A program made the position numbers and the translations under genes. The notes under the pieces are model-generated. The model did not search any database, was not told where the DNA came from, and saw only the letters and a list, made by a program, of their open reading frames with translations. Shown piece by piece: positions 35,374 through 46,244 of a stretch of DNA of 64,000 bases. This stretch comes from Allocoprococcus comes (GTDB taxonomy: Bacteria > Bacillota > Clostridia > Lachnospirales > Lachnospiraceae): positions 62,001 through 126,000 of the forward strand of contig NZ_JAAIMM010000004.1 in the NCBI RefSeq assembly GCF_013300725.1, given 5' to 3'. How positions within the stretch are numbered: position 1 is the first letter of the stretch; every line of letters begins with the position of its first letter.

Positions 35374-36744
35374 ATGGGAATAAGGACAAGATTAGCGGTA
35401 CTTGCCTGTAAGACATCCAACGCAGTCCTGCGGCGGATGGGACGTGGCGGAACGAACCTGCCGGGCAAGATCGCATTAAAAATTGACAAAGATATTTTAA
35501 AGGAATTATCACGTGGGGTGAAGGTTACGGTAGTGACCGGAACCAATGGAAAGACGACCACGTCCCGTATGATCGAGCAGGCATTTGAAGAAGCCGGATA
35601 TAAGTACTTTGCAAATAAATCCGGTGCCAATCTTCTGACCGGGATCATTACGGTGTTTGCACAGCACTGCAGTCTTTCCGGTAAATGTTCTTACACACAT
35701 GCACTGATCGAGTGCGATGAGGCAGCGTTCCGTAAGACCAGTGAGATGCTGCCGGTAGAGTGTCTGGTAGTCAACAATATTTTCCGTGACCAGCTGGACA
35801 GATATGGGGAGATCACCCACACGCTGAATGCAATCCGCGAAGGAATTACCCATGTACCGGATGCAACCCTGTGCCTGAATGCGGACTGTTCACTGACGGC
35901 ATCTCTTGCAGATGATGTACCGAATAAGGTTGTATGGTTCGGGGTGGATGTGCCGATTTACAAAGAGACAGCGTTTGAACTGTCTGATGCAGTGTACTGT
36001 ATTCATTGTAAGACAGAATATGAATACGATTACAGAACTTATAGCCATCTTGGCGGTTTCCGTTGTCCGAAATGTGGATATCACCGGCAGACACCACAGG
36101 TTGGCGTGACGCAGGTAGTGCGTACCGGAGCAGATTCTTCGGATATCGTGTTAAATGCATTCGGGCATAGCCATGATGTGCACATTAACCTTCCGGGAGG
36201 CTACAATATTTACAATGCGGCAGCTTGTGTTGCGGCTGCGGAGATTGTTGGAATCGATGAAGACACCGCAGTTGATGCACTCGGCAGATTTGAGTGTGGC
36301 TTCGGACGTGCGGAACAGTTTGAACTTGGCAAGTCTAAAGCACGTATGATGCTTGTCAAGAACCCGGCAGGGTACAATCAGGTCATCAACCAGATTTCTA
36401 ATGATGAGGAAGAGTGCAAGATTGCGTTCCTTCTGAATGACCGTTATGCAGATGGAACCGATATCAGCTGGATCTGGGATGTGGATTTTGAAGCACTTGC
36501 CCGTCAGAGTGCACGCTTTACCCGTATTCTGGTATCTGGAGTCCGTGCAGATGATATGGCGCTCCGCCTGAAATATGCAGGATTTGACACTGGACGGATT
36601 GAAGTGATCCGCGACTATGAGAACCTTTTAGAGGCAATCGGAGCTGATGAGACACCGACATTTATTATGCCGACCTATACCGCTATGTTTGACCTGCGCG
36701 GCGAGATCAGCAAGCATACCGATATCAAGGCATTTTACGAATAA
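35374..36744 (+). CDS. murT: Lipid II isoglutaminyl synthase, MurT subunit
   Basis: MurT with GatD amidates the D-Glu of lipid II to D-isoglutamine. The 456 residues show the Mur-ligase ATP loop VVTGTNGKTTTSRM, FANKSGANLLTG, the central domain with VWFGV, a four-cysteine zinc ribbon (CIHC and CPKC) characteristic of MurT, and the C-terminal DUF1727 domain with NPAGYNQ and LLNDRYADG. gatD follows after 15 bases. Confidence 0.95.
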   Translation: MGIRTRLAVLACKTSNAVLRRMGRGGTNLPGKIALKIDKDILKELSRGVKVTVVTGTNGKTTTSRMIEQAFEEAGYKYFANKSGANLLTGIITVFAQHCSLSGKCSYTHALIECDEAAFRKTSEMLPVECLVVNNIFRDQLDRYGEITHTLNAIREGITHVPDATLCLNADCSLTASLADDVPNKVVWFGVDVPIYKETAFELSDAVYCIHCKTEYEYDYRTYSHLGGFRCPKCGYHRQTPQVGVTQVVRTGADSSDIVLNAFGHSHDVHINLPGGYNIYNAAACVAAAEIVGIDEDTAVDALGRFECGFGRAEQFELGKSKARMMLVKNPAGYNQVINQISNDEEECKIAFLLNDRYADGTDISWIWDVDFEALARQSARFTRILVSGVRADDMALRLKYAGFDTGRIEVIRDYENLLEAIGADETPTFIMPTYTAMFDLRGEISKHTDIKAFYE

Positions 36745-36759
36745 GGAGGAAAGGGAATT

Positions 36760-37494
36760 ATGGAACTGAATATCTGTCATCTCTACCCGGACATCCTTAA
36801 TCTGTATGGAGACCGGGGCAATATCATCACAATGAAACGCCGTATGGAGGATCGTGGAATCAAGGTCAATGTAGAAGGCTGCTCGATCGGAGAGGCACTG
36901 GATGCAAACCGCTATGATATCTTCTTCATCGGTGGAGGTCAGGACTTTGAACAGGAAGTCCTTCTGAAAGACCTGGGAACCGGAAAAGCAGCAGAGATCC
37001 GCGCAGCCGTGGAAGATGAAAAGATCTTCCTGGCAATCTGCGGAGGCTATCAGATGCTTGGTCAGTATTATAAGACCTGGGATGGAGTCCAGCTTGACTT
37101 CACCGGCGCGATCAACATTCATACCGTTGGCTCCAAAGAGCGTATGATCGGCAACTACATGTTTGAGACACTTCCGGAGAGCAGTGGATCTGTCGTAGTC
37201 GGCTTTGAAAATCATTCCGGTAAGACCTACCTGGGCGAAGGCGTATCACCACTCGGCAAAATGCTCAAAGGCTACGGCAACAACGGAGAAGACCAAACCG
37301 AAGGAGCCCGCTACAAAAATGTCTTTGGAACCTATTCGCACGGCTCCCTTTTACCAAAGAACCCGGTACTTTGCGATTTTATATTACAAACTGCCCTCGA
37401 ACGCAAATACGGCAAAATCGCCCCACTCGCCCCACTGGACGACACCTTAGAATTAAACGCCAACGAATACATGAAACAAAGATTAAGTAAATAA
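36760..37494 (+). CDS. gatD: Lipid II isoglutaminyl synthase, glutaminase subunit GatD
   Basis: This class I glutamine amidotransferase releases ammonia for MurT. The nucleophile lies in LAICGGYQMLG (Cys near residue 94), IGGGQDFEQE precedes it, and the late THGS-like segment GTYSHGSLLPKNP holds the catalytic histidine. 244 residues is typical. The 3' part has unusually C-rich codons compared with neighbours, possibly incidental. Confidence 0.94.
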   Translation: MELNICHLYPDILNLYGDRGNIITMKRRMEDRGIKVNVEGCSIGEALDANRYDIFFIGGGQDFEQEVLLKDLGTGKAAEIRAAVEDEKIFLAICGGYQMLGQYYKTWDGVQLDFTGAINIHTVGSKERMIGNYMFETLPESSGSVVVGFENHSGKTYLGEGVSPLGKMLKGYGNNGEDQTEGARYKNVFGTYSHGSLLPKNPVLCDFILQTALERKYGKIAPLAPLDDTLELNANEYMKQRLSK

Positions 37495-37504
37495 CTATTT
37501 TAGC

Positions 37505-37553
37505 AAAATGCCTCTGCACACAAGGTCGCGTCCTGTCTGTGCAGAGGCATTTT
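37505..37553 (+). terminator. Terminator of murT-gatD
   Basis: A 16-bp perfect stem (AAAATGCCTCTGCACA with TGTGCAGAGGCATTTT) encloses a 17-base loop. Confidence 0.85.
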
Positions 37554-37601
37554 GTCCCATCTATGATACAACAAGGCAAAACTTTGCCAGTAAAGTACAG
37601 C

Positions 37602-37761
37602 GGTCGTTGTGGGAGAATCATCTCTTTCGATTCACTTATTGTGTAATGGAGAGAAGACTCAAAAATTATGGAAGCCATTGCTGACACAATTTTCGCTTTC
37701 AGAGGCTTCTCGGAATGGTTTGCACAATGGAATCGAAAGAGATGATTCTCCCACGATGACC
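37602..37761. repeat. Structured intergenic repeat element, copy 3
   Basis: The 32-bp outer stem (37602-37633 with 37730-37761) has 30 Watson-Crick pairs and two G-U pairs, with a sequence unrelated to the stems of copies 1, 2 and 4. In the core the second helix is GAGAAG/CTTCTC, a double change relative to GATGAG/CTCATC. The third hairpin is AATTATG/CACAATT with one A-C mismatch, keeping the GA-AGC-CATT-GCT-GA top. It lies downstream of the gatD terminator and upstream of the comM promoter. Confidence 0.9.
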
Positions 37762-37799
37762 TCACAACCTACTCCCACAAATTTCCCCTCCCAATCATC

Positions 37800-37828
37800 T
37801 TGACAAAATCCCCTCCCCATACTATCAT
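37800..37828 (+). promoter_or_regulatory. Promoter of comM-dprA
   Basis: A perfect TTGACA and TATCAT are separated by 17 bases. The 115-base leader contains two small hairpins (ATGGC/GCCAT and TGCC/GGCA), the second next to the comM ribosome binding region. Confidence 0.65.
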
Positions 37829-37950
37829 AAGGATACATTTTCTAAAAGATATCGGTTTTCTTTTAGCAAATCACTCATGGCATTTCGCCATACATTTTCT
37901 GAAATAAAACTTCTGAACTTTTGCCGGGGAAAGGCAAGGGTGAATTTAAT

Positions 37951-39477
37951 ATGGGATTTTACAAGGTACATTCGGCAACGATTCTGGGGCTGAAAGTAGA
38001 ATTTGTGCAGGTAGAAGCAGATGCAGGGAACGGACTTCCAATGTTTCATATGGTGGGATATCTGTCTTCGGAGGTAAAGGAAGCAGCAGAACGGGTAAGA
38101 ACTGCCATGCGCAATACCGGTTATACCATGCCGGCGAAAAAGATTGTGATCAATCTGTCGCCGGCATGTGTCCGCAAGAAGGGATCTGTATTTGATCTTC
38201 CAATTGCAGTTGCAGTACTTGGGGCAATGGGGAGATTCCCGGAAAAAGCCGTGGAGGATATCTTACTTGCAGGGGAGCTCGGACTGGATGGAAAGCTGCA
38301 GCCGGCAGAGGGAATCCTTCCGATTGTTCTGGAAGCAAAGAGGGCTGGTTTCAGGTGTTGTGTGATTCCGAAGTCAAATGAGGATGAGGGAAGGCTGGCG
38401 CAGGGAATACAGATTTTTGGGGCAGAGACTCTGGAAGAGGTATGCAGATGGCTGAAGGGTGAGTATATGCCTCAGATGGAGAAACCTGACAAAGAAGAGG
38501 CTCATGGAACGGAAGAATGGGACATAGATTATAGTGATATTCAGGGACAGGAAGCAGTAAAAAGGGCGACGATGGTGGCAGTGGCAGGAGGACATAACCT
38601 GCTTTATGTCGGGCCGCCCGGTTCCGGAAAGACGATGCTTGCCAAACGGATCCCGACGATCCTGCCACCGCTTGACCGGGAAGAAAGTCTGGAGATCACG
38701 GGGATTTACAGTACGGCGGGACTGCTTAAAAGAGAGAATCCGCTGATCTGGCAGAGACCGTTCCGGGAGGTCCATCATACCGTGACACGGGCAGCACTCA
38801 TCGGAGGCGGACGAATCCCATCGCCGGGAGAAGCAACACTTGCGCATGGAGGTGTTCTTTTTCTGGATGAATTGGCGGAGTTCCCGAGAGGTGTTCTGGA
38901 GGTGCTCAGGCAGCCGCTGGAAGAAAAATGCATTCATCTGGCAAGGCAGCAGGGAGCTTATATTTTTCCGGCAGATTTTATGCTGGTTGCTGCAACAAAT
39001 CCATGTCCCTGCGGAATGGCTCCTGGTCCCCAATGTACCTGTACGCCCGGGCAGATCCGGAATTATCAGGGAAAGCTGAGCCAGCCGTTTCTGGATCGGA
39101 TTGATATCTGCATGGAGGCACCCAAGGTCGAATATGAAGAACTGACCGGAAAGGGAACAGGGATGGATTCCAGAGGCATGCGGGAAAAAGTGATGCTTGC
39201 AAGAATGCGTCAGATGGAACGTTTTCAGGAAGAAAAGCTGACAAAAAATGCACAGATGGGGCAAAATGAAATTGAAAAATACTGCCGTCTTGGGAAAGAG
39301 GAAGAACGGATGATGCGCCAGGCTTATGAAGTGATGAACCTGACGGTGAGGAGCTATCATAAGGTGTTAAAGGTGGCACGGACGATTGCGGATCTGGAGG
39401 AAAAAGAGGAGATCGATCTTGCGGCACTTCGAGAGGCACTGGGGTATCGGGTTATGGATAAAGAATACTGGGGATAA
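37951..39477 (+). CDS. comM: YifB/ComM family Mg-chelatase-like AAA ATPase
   Basis: ComM is a hexameric helicase promoting branch migration during natural transformation where studied. The 508 residues begin with a Lon-protease-like domain (LPMFHMVGYLSSEVKEAAERV), then a Mg-chelatase AAA domain with GPPGSGKTML, LFLDELAEF as Walker B and AATNPCPCG, and a C-terminal helical domain. The ATG used follows AAGG-AAGGG; a TTG ten codons earlier is possible. dprA follows after five bases, consistent with a DNA uptake/recombination unit. Confidence 0.94.
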   Translation: MGFYKVHSATILGLKVEFVQVEADAGNGLPMFHMVGYLSSEVKEAAERVRTAMRNTGYTMPAKKIVINLSPACVRKKGSVFDLPIAVAVLGAMGRFPEKAVEDILLAGELGLDGKLQPAEGILPIVLEAKRAGFRCCVIPKSNEDEGRLAQGIQIFGAETLEEVCRWLKGEYMPQMEKPDKEEAHGTEEWDIDYSDIQGQEAVKRATMVAVAGGHNLLYVGPPGSGKTMLAKRIPTILPPLDREESLEITGIYSTAGLLKRENPLIWQRPFREVHHTVTRAALIGGGRIPSPGEATLAHGGVLFLDELAEFPRGVLEVLRQPLEEKCIHLARQQGAYIFPADFMLVAATNPCPCGMAPGPQCTCTPGQIRNYQGKLSQPFLDRIDICMEAPKVEYEELTGKGTGMDSRGMREKVMLARMRQMERFQEEKLTKNAQMGQNEIEKYCRLGKEEERMMRQAYEVMNLTVRSYHKVLKVARTIADLEEKEEIDLAALREALGYRVMDKEYWG

Positions 39478-39482
39478 GAGAA

Positions 39483-40580
39483 ATGAGTGAAATGTGGTAT
39501 ACATACTGGCTGGCGTGTGTGGAAGGAATCACAGGTGACAGAAAGTGTGAATTATGCAGAAAGAACGGATCTGCGGAAGCGGTCTATTATATAGAAGAAA
39601 AAGGAATCAGAGAACAGATAATTACAGAAAAAGAGTGGGGGATCCTGAAAGAAAGTAAGAAAAAAAGGAACTGGAGGGAAGCGTATCAAAAAGCGGCGGA
39701 CCGGGGAATTCAGATGGCAGTCCGGGGACAGAACAATTATCCGAAACGGTTTGAAGAACTTGCAGGAATGCCGTATGCACTCTTTTTTATCGGGAAGATG
39801 CCACAGGAGGGAATCCCGTCGGTGGCGGTGGTAGGTGCCAGAAGATGTAGCAGCTATGGTGAGAAAATGACGCTTCGCTTTGTTGAAAGACTTGCGGAGA
39901 GCGGAATCCAGATCATCAGTGGAATGGCACTGGGAATTGACGGGATGGCACACCGGGCTGCATTAAATGTCGGAGGGAAGACATTTGCGGTTCTGGGAGG
40001 CGGAGCAGATGTATGTTATCCGGCGGCACATAAAGGACTTTATAAAGATTTAATAAAGCGCGGAGGTATACTGTCTGAACAGCCACCGGGAACTCCACCG
40101 GTTGCCTGGCATTTTCCGGCAAGAAACCGTCTGATCAGCGGACTTGCCGATGTGGTACTCGTTATGGAGGCAAAAGAAAAGAGCGGATCCCTGATTACAG
40201 CAGACATGGCTCTTGAACAGGGAAGAGACATTTATGCTCTCCCGGGGATGGTGACAGAGCCGCTGAGCTGTGGTTGTAACCGCCTGATCCGGCAGGGGGC
40301 AGGGATCCTTCTGAATGAAGAAGATTTGCTGGAAGAACTGGTTATAAAAGGGTTGCTAAAGAAGAAAAACGCAATTATATCAGACACGAAAAATAAAATA
40401 AAGCTTGAAACGAAAGAAAATTTGGTGTATAGTAAGCTCGGTTTGTATCCGCGGGGGCTGGATGATTTACAGAGAGAAACCGGACTTACTCCACAGGAGG
40501 TGATGGGAATCTGTGTATCTCTTCAGTTGAAAGGATACATTCAGGAAAGATCAAAAAATTATTATGTCAGAGTAAAATGA
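39483..40580 (+). CDS. dprA: DNA processing protein DprA
   Basis: DprA loads RecA onto incoming single-stranded DNA. The 365 residues have the Rossmann core with VAVVGARRCSSYGE, ISGMALGIDGMAH, LGGGADVCYPAAH, SEQPPGTPPVAWHFPARNRLISGLAD and a C-terminal winged-helix-like tail. The N-terminal 100 residues form the SAM-like helical part. It is followed by topA, the usual dprA-topA order. Confidence 0.94.
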   Translation: MSEMWYTYWLACVEGITGDRKCELCRKNGSAEAVYYIEEKGIREQIITEKEWGILKESKKKRNWREAYQKAADRGIQMAVRGQNNYPKRFEELAGMPYALFFIGKMPQEGIPSVAVVGARRCSSYGEKMTLRFVERLAESGIQIISGMALGIDGMAHRAALNVGGKTFAVLGGGADVCYPAAHKGLYKDLIKRGGILSEQPPGTPPVAWHFPARNRLISGLADVVLVMEAKEKSGSLITADMALEQGRDIYALPGMVTEPLSCGCNRLIRQGAGILLNEEDLLEELVIKGLLKKKNAIISDTKNKIKLETKENLVYSKLGLYPRGLDDLQRETGLTPQEVMGICVSLQLKGYIQERSKNYYVRVK

Positions 40581-40612
40581 TCTGACACTGTTAATATGGA
40601 GGAATATAATAT

Positions 40613-42700
40613 ATGGCACGTTATCTTGTGATTGTAGAGTCACCGACAAAAGTGAAGACCATAAAGAAATTTCTCGGCAGCAATTACGTGGTAATGGCAT
40701 CCAACGGACATGTAAGAGATCTGCCGAAAAGTCAGATGGGAGTAGACCTGGAGCATGACTTTGAGCCGAAATACATTACAATCAGAGGAAAAGGTGAGAT
40801 CCTTGCAGGGCTTAGAAAAGAAGTAAAAAAAGCAGATAAGATTTATCTTGCAACTGACCCGGACCGTGAAGGAGAAGCAATTTCCTGGCACCTGATGAAG
40901 GCGCTTAAGCTGGAAGGAAAGAAAGTATACCGGATCAGCTTTAACGAGATCACTAAAAGTGCGGTAAAGGCATCACTGAAAAATGCACGTGATATCGACA
41001 TGGATCTGGTAGATGCGCAGCAGGCGCGTCGTGTGCTGGATCGTATTGTGGGATATAAGATCAGTCCGGTTCTCTGGGCAAAAGTAAAAAGAGGTCTCAG
41101 TGCCGGACGTGTACAGTCAGTAGCACTTCGCATCATTGCAGACCGGGAAGACGAGATTGCATCTTTTATTCCGGAAGAATACTGGTCACTGGACGCCAAT
41201 TTCAAGATAAAGGGAGAAAAGAAGCCTCTTACAGCAAAATTCTACGGAACAAAGGATGAGAAGATTACGATCCATAATGAAGAGGAACTGAATAAGATTC
41301 TTGCAGAACTGGAAGATGCAGAATATAAAGTGGTCGATGTAAAGCGCGGTGAGAGAAGCAAAAAAGCACCGCTTCCGTTTACGACCAGTACCCTTCAGCA
41401 GGAGGCATCCAAAGCACTGAATTTTGCAACTTCAAAGACGATGCGTATCGCACAGCAGCTTTATGAAGGTGTGGATATCAAAGGAAGCGGAACGGTTGGT
41501 CTGATCACTTACCTGCGTACTGATTCGACCCGTATCTCTGAGGAGGCGGATGCAAATGCAAGAGCCTACGTTGGAAAAGCCTACGGAGAAGAGTATGTGG
41601 CAGAGACTGCATCGGAACAGAAGCAGAAGAATGACGGGAAAAATATTCAGGATGCACACGAAGCCATCCGTCCGTCAGATGTTACCCGTGTTCCGGCAGA
41701 AATCAAAGAATCTCTTACAAGAGATCAGTTCCGTCTGTATCAGCTGATATGGAAGCGTTTTGTGGCGAGCAGAATGCAGCCGGCAAAATATGAGACAACT
41801 TCTGTTAAAATCGGAGCAGATGATTACCGTTTTACGGTATCGGCATCTAAGATTGTATTTGAAGGTTTCCGTCTGGCATATGTGGAAAGCGATGAGGAAA
41901 AACAGAGTGGAAATGTAATGGTCAAGAGTATTGACAAAGATTCAGAACTGACGAAAGAATCCTTTGATTATAAGCAGCATTTCACACAGCCACCTGCACA
42001 TTACACTGAGGCATCTCTGGTAAAGACACTGGAAGAGCTTGGAATCGGACGTCCGAGTACCTATGCACCGACGATCTCTACGATCATTGCAAGAAGATAC
42101 GTTGCAAAAGAGAACAAGAATCTTTATATGACTGAGCTTGGTGAAGTGGTCAATAATATTATGAAGCAGTCTTTCACAAGCATTGTCGATGTCAACTTTA
42201 CCGCTTATATGGAAGGACTTCTGGATATGATCGCAGAAGGAAAGGTAGAGTGGAAATCGGTTATCAGCAATTTCTATCCGGATTTGAATGAAGCGGTTGA
42301 AAAAGCAGAAAAAGAGCTGGAAACAGTTAAAATCGAGGATGAGGTAACCGATGTAGTCTGCGAAGAATGTGGAAGAAATATGGTCATCAAATACGGTCCC
42401 CATGGAAAGTTCCTTGCATGTCCCGGATTCCCGGAATGCCGCAACACCAAACCGTATCTGGAGAAGATTGGAGTTGCCTGCCCGAAATGCGGAAAAGACA
42501 TTGTACTGCGTAAGACAAAGAAAGGCAGACGTTATTACGGATGTGAGGATAATCCGGAATGCGATTTTATGTCATGGCAGAAGCCGTCAGAAGAAAAATG
42601 TCCGAAATGCGGAAGCTATATGGTAGAAAAAGGAAATAAACTTGTCTGCGGTAATGAGCAGTGTGGATTTGTTAAAAATAAAGAGAAAGATGAAAAATAA
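40613..42700 (+). CDS. topA: DNA topoisomerase I
   Basis: TopA relaxes negative supercoils. The 695 residues have a TOPRIM domain (ESPTKVKTIKKFLG, ATDPDREGEAISWH), the catalytic tyrosine in GLITYLRTDSTRIS, GRPSTYAPT, and three C-terminal four-cysteine zinc ribbons (CEECGRN, CPKCGKD, CPKCGSY). Length is typical. RBS is GGAGG. Confidence 0.97.
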   Translation: MARYLVIVESPTKVKTIKKFLGSNYVVMASNGHVRDLPKSQMGVDLEHDFEPKYITIRGKGEILAGLRKEVKKADKIYLATDPDREGEAISWHLMKALKLEGKKVYRISFNEITKSAVKASLKNARDIDMDLVDAQQARRVLDRIVGYKISPVLWAKVKRGLSAGRVQSVALRIIADREDEIASFIPEEYWSLDANFKIKGEKKPLTAKFYGTKDEKITIHNEEELNKILAELEDAEYKVVDVKRGERSKKAPLPFTTSTLQQEASKALNFATSKTMRIAQQLYEGVDIKGSGTVGLITYLRTDSTRISEEADANARAYVGKAYGEEYVAETASEQKQKNDGKNIQDAHEAIRPSDVTRVPAEIKESLTRDQFRLYQLIWKRFVASRMQPAKYETTSVKIGADDYRFTVSASKIVFEGFRLAYVESDEEKQSGNVMVKSIDKDSELTKESFDYKQHFTQPPAHYTEASLVKTLEELGIGRPSTYAPTISTIIARRYVAKENKNLYMTELGEVVNNIMKQSFTSIVDVNFTAYMEGLLDMIAEGKVEWKSVISNFYPDLNEAVEKAEKELETVKIEDEVTDVVCEECGRNMVIKYGPHGKFLACPGFPECRNTKPYLEKIGVACPKCGKDIVLRKTKKGRRYYGCEDNPECDFMSWQKPSEEKCPKCGSYMVEKGNKLVCGNEQCGFVKNKEKDEK

Positions 42701-42711
42701 ATCAAATTTCA

Positions 42712-42740
42712 TTGAACTATTCAGAATTGTATGATAATAT
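42712..42740 (+). promoter_or_regulatory. Promoter of codY
   Basis: TTGAAC and TAATAT are separated by 17 bases, leaving a leader of about 105 bases with two hairpins. Confidence 0.6.
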
Positions 42741-42742
42741 AT

Positions 42743-42831
42743 TTATGTGCACATTTTTTTGACTAATTTGTGCACATAATTTCAACAATATTTCATATTC
42801 GTGAAAAATGCGAACGGAAACGCACATTTTT
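42743..42831 (+). promoter_or_regulatory. Two hairpins in the codY leader
   Basis: TTATGTGCACA/TGTGCACATAA (42743-42779) is a perfect 11-bp inverted repeat. A second stem, AAAATGCG/CGCAcATTTT (42804-42831), is terminator-like and ends 23 bases before the start codon. No canonical CodY box was recognised. Confidence 0.5.
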
Positions 42832-42854
42832 AATAAAAGTATATGGAGGCAGAT

Positions 42855-43637
42855 ATGAGCGTACAATTATTGGATAAAACAAGAAAAATTAACAAACTGT
42901 TGCACAATAATAATTCAAGCAAAGTTGTGTTTACAGATATCTGTGAAGTTCTGACAGAGATTCTGGCATCGAATGTACTGGTAGTCAGTAAGAAAGGAAA
43001 GGTACTCGGTGTCAGCACATGCGAAGGAGTCCCGGAGATCCATGAGCTTTTGCAGGACGAAGTGGGAGAACATATTGATCCGATGTTAAATGAGCGTCTT
43101 CTCAGTATTCTTTCCACAAAAGAGAATGTTAATCTGCAGACACTTGGATTTACAGCTGATGTATCTCAGGGATATCAGGCGATCATTACTCCGATCAACA
43201 TTGCAGGAGAGAGACTTGGAACTCTGTTTTTATACAGAAAAGAGTCCATGTACGAAATCGACGACATCATTTTGAGCGAGTACGGAACCACTGTCGTGGG
43301 ACTTGAGATGCTCCGATCTGTTAACGAAGAGAGTGCAGAAGAGACCAGAAAAGAGCAGATCGTACAATCTGCGATCAGTACACTTTCTTTCTCTGAACTG
43401 GAAGCAATCATCCATATTTTTGATGAACTTAACGGAATGGAAGGCATTCTGGTGGCAAGCAAGATTGCAGACCGTGTGGGAATCACCCGTTCTGTAATTG
43501 TCAATGCACTCCGCAAATTTGAGAGTGCAGGCGTGATAGAATCCCGTTCATCCGGTATGAAAGGAACTTACATCAAGGTTGTGAATGATTACGTGTTCAA
43601 AGAACTGGATAAGATCAAAAAAGAAAAAATGAATTAA
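42855..43637 (+). CDS. codY: GTP- and branched-chain amino acid-sensing repressor CodY
   Basis: CodY represses stationary-phase and nitrogen genes when GTP and branched-chain amino acids are abundant. The 260 residues contain the GAF ligand domain (to about 150) and a winged helix whose recognition part is ASKIADRVGITRSVIVNALRKFESAG. The chosen ATG lies 8 bases after GGAGG; the frame extends 4 codons upstream into that site. It follows topA as in many Firmicutes. Confidence 0.96.
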   Translation: MSVQLLDKTRKINKLLHNNNSSKVVFTDICEVLTEILASNVLVVSKKGKVLGVSTCEGVPEIHELLQDEVGEHIDPMLNERLLSILSTKENVNLQTLGFTADVSQGYQAIITPINIAGERLGTLFLYRKESMYEIDDIILSEYGTTVVGLEMLRSVNEESAEETRKEQIVQSAISTLSFSELEAIIHIFDELNGMEGILVASKIADRVGITRSVIVNALRKFESAGVIESRSSGMKGTYIKVVNDYVFKELDKIKKEKMN

Positions 43638-43645
43638 GGATAAAA

Positions 43646-43683
43646 GTAAAAGAGGGGTATCAGACAAATCTGATGCCCTTTTC
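43646..43683 (+). terminator. Terminator of codY
   Basis: AAGAGGGGTATCAGA pairs with TCTGATGCCCTTTTC around a CAAA loop, followed by TTT. Confidence 0.8.
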
Positions 43684-43725
43684 TTTAACGGGGGACTATA
43701 TTTGTAAAAAAGGAGAGAAGAGAGC

Positions 43726-44031
43726 ATGTATGATGGAGATAAAGCTGTACTTACGATGGTACAGTATCTGAAAGAAGATAAGGAAAAAGATGAGAATATT
43801 TATGAGGCAACAGTCATAGAATATCAGAAGGAGATGGAGCAGGTACATCTGATCCTGCGCTCAGGCAGTCTTTCTGATATTTCACTGGATGCAGTATATG
43901 AATGCCGGATCCGGACGATCACATGTGAGACTGTGTGTACAGGGATGATAAAGGAGCGATATGAGAACCGTGCAGGTATGATTCTGGTCCTGCAGGTGAC
44001 GAATGGATTTTATGAAATAAATCTAAAGTAA
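43726..44031 (+). CDS. Uncharacterised 101-residue protein between codY and groES
   Basis: I do not recognise a family. The product is a soluble mixed alpha/beta protein with an acidic N-terminal KEDKEKDENI stretch, then alternating strands (EQVHLILRSG, DAVYECRIRT, MILVLQVTNGFYEINL). The strand pattern resembles small beta-barrel domains such as PilZ, but the RxxxR and D/NxSxxG motifs are absent. GGAGAG precedes the ATG. It has no clear terminator before the groES promoter. Confidence 0.75.
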   Translation: MYDGDKAVLTMVQYLKEDKEKDENIYEATVIEYQKEMEQVHLILRSGSLSDISLDAVYECRIRTITCETVCTGMIKERYENRAGMILVLQVTNGFYEINLK

Positions 44032-44053
44032 TTATAAAATTCAAAATCGAATG

Positions 44054-44086
44054 TTGACAAAAAAGAAAGAGAGTGCTATCTTATAC
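44054..44086 (+). promoter_or_regulatory. Promoter of groES-groEL
   Basis: A perfect TTGACA at 44054 is followed after 17 bases by TATCTT, or slightly later by TTATAC. The CIRCE operator lies just downstream. Confidence 0.7.
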
Positions 44087-44097
44087 CTAGAAAGTTT

Positions 44098-44124
44098 TTA
44101 GCACTCGATTTTGTTGAGTGCTAA
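44098..44124 (+). promoter_or_regulatory. CIRCE operator for HrcA
   Basis: TTAGCACTC-N9-GAGTGCTAA is a perfect CIRCE element in the transcribed leader, so groESL should be repressed by HrcA and induced by heat. An extra half-site GAGTGCTAT is at 44071-44079. Confidence 0.97.
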
Positions 44125-44150
44125 CAAGATAGAGTTAGGAGGAATTTATA

Positions 44151-44435
44151 ATGAAATTAGAACCATTAGCTGACAGAGTTGTATTAAAACAGTTAGTTGC
44201 AGAGGAGACTACAAAATCAGGAATCGTACTTCCTGGACAGTCAAAGGAAAAACCACAGCAGGCAGAAGTTGTTGCTGTAGGACCAGGCGGAGTTGTTGAT
44301 GGAAAAGAAGTTACGATGAATGTTTCTGTAGGTGATAAAGTTATCTATTCCAAATATGCAGGTACAGAAGTAGAACTCGATGATGAAGAATACATCATTG
44401 TAAGACAGAATGATATTCTTGCAGTGATCAGATAA
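44151..44435 (+). CDS. groES: Co-chaperonin GroES
   Basis: GroES caps the GroEL cavity. The 94 residues begin MKLEPLADRVVLKQ and have the mobile loop ETTKSGIVLPGQSKEKPQ and the C-terminal YIIVRQNDILAVI. RBS is AGGAGG. It leads the CIRCE-controlled operon. Confidence 0.98.
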   Translation: MKLEPLADRVVLKQLVAEETTKSGIVLPGQSKEKPQQAEVVAVGPGGVVDGKEVTMNVSVGDKVIYSKYAGTEVELDDEEYIIVRQNDILAVIR

Positions 44436-44499
44436 TCCTGCAGGAGATCATATACAGATAAAAATCAGATTTTCAGATCAGAACAGAATTTTATTTTTA

Positions 44500-46144
<1,645 letters not shown>

Positions 46145-46162
46145 GCTAAAAATATGATTTTT

Positions 46163-46196
46163 AGAAAACTCCTCAGAAGAGGAGTTTTCTTTTTAT
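46163..46196 (+). terminator. Terminator of groESL
   Basis: AGAAAACTCCTC pairs with GAGGAGTTTTCT, followed by a T run. Confidence 0.9.
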
Positions 46197-46244
46197 TATA
46201 AAAGTGTTACAATAGTTCTAATATATAAATTTGGAGGTTAGGAT

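Noticed and set aside
37609-37803. Small frames across repeat copy 3
   Set aside because: They follow the inverted repeat, have no ribosome binding site and no counterpart in the other copies.
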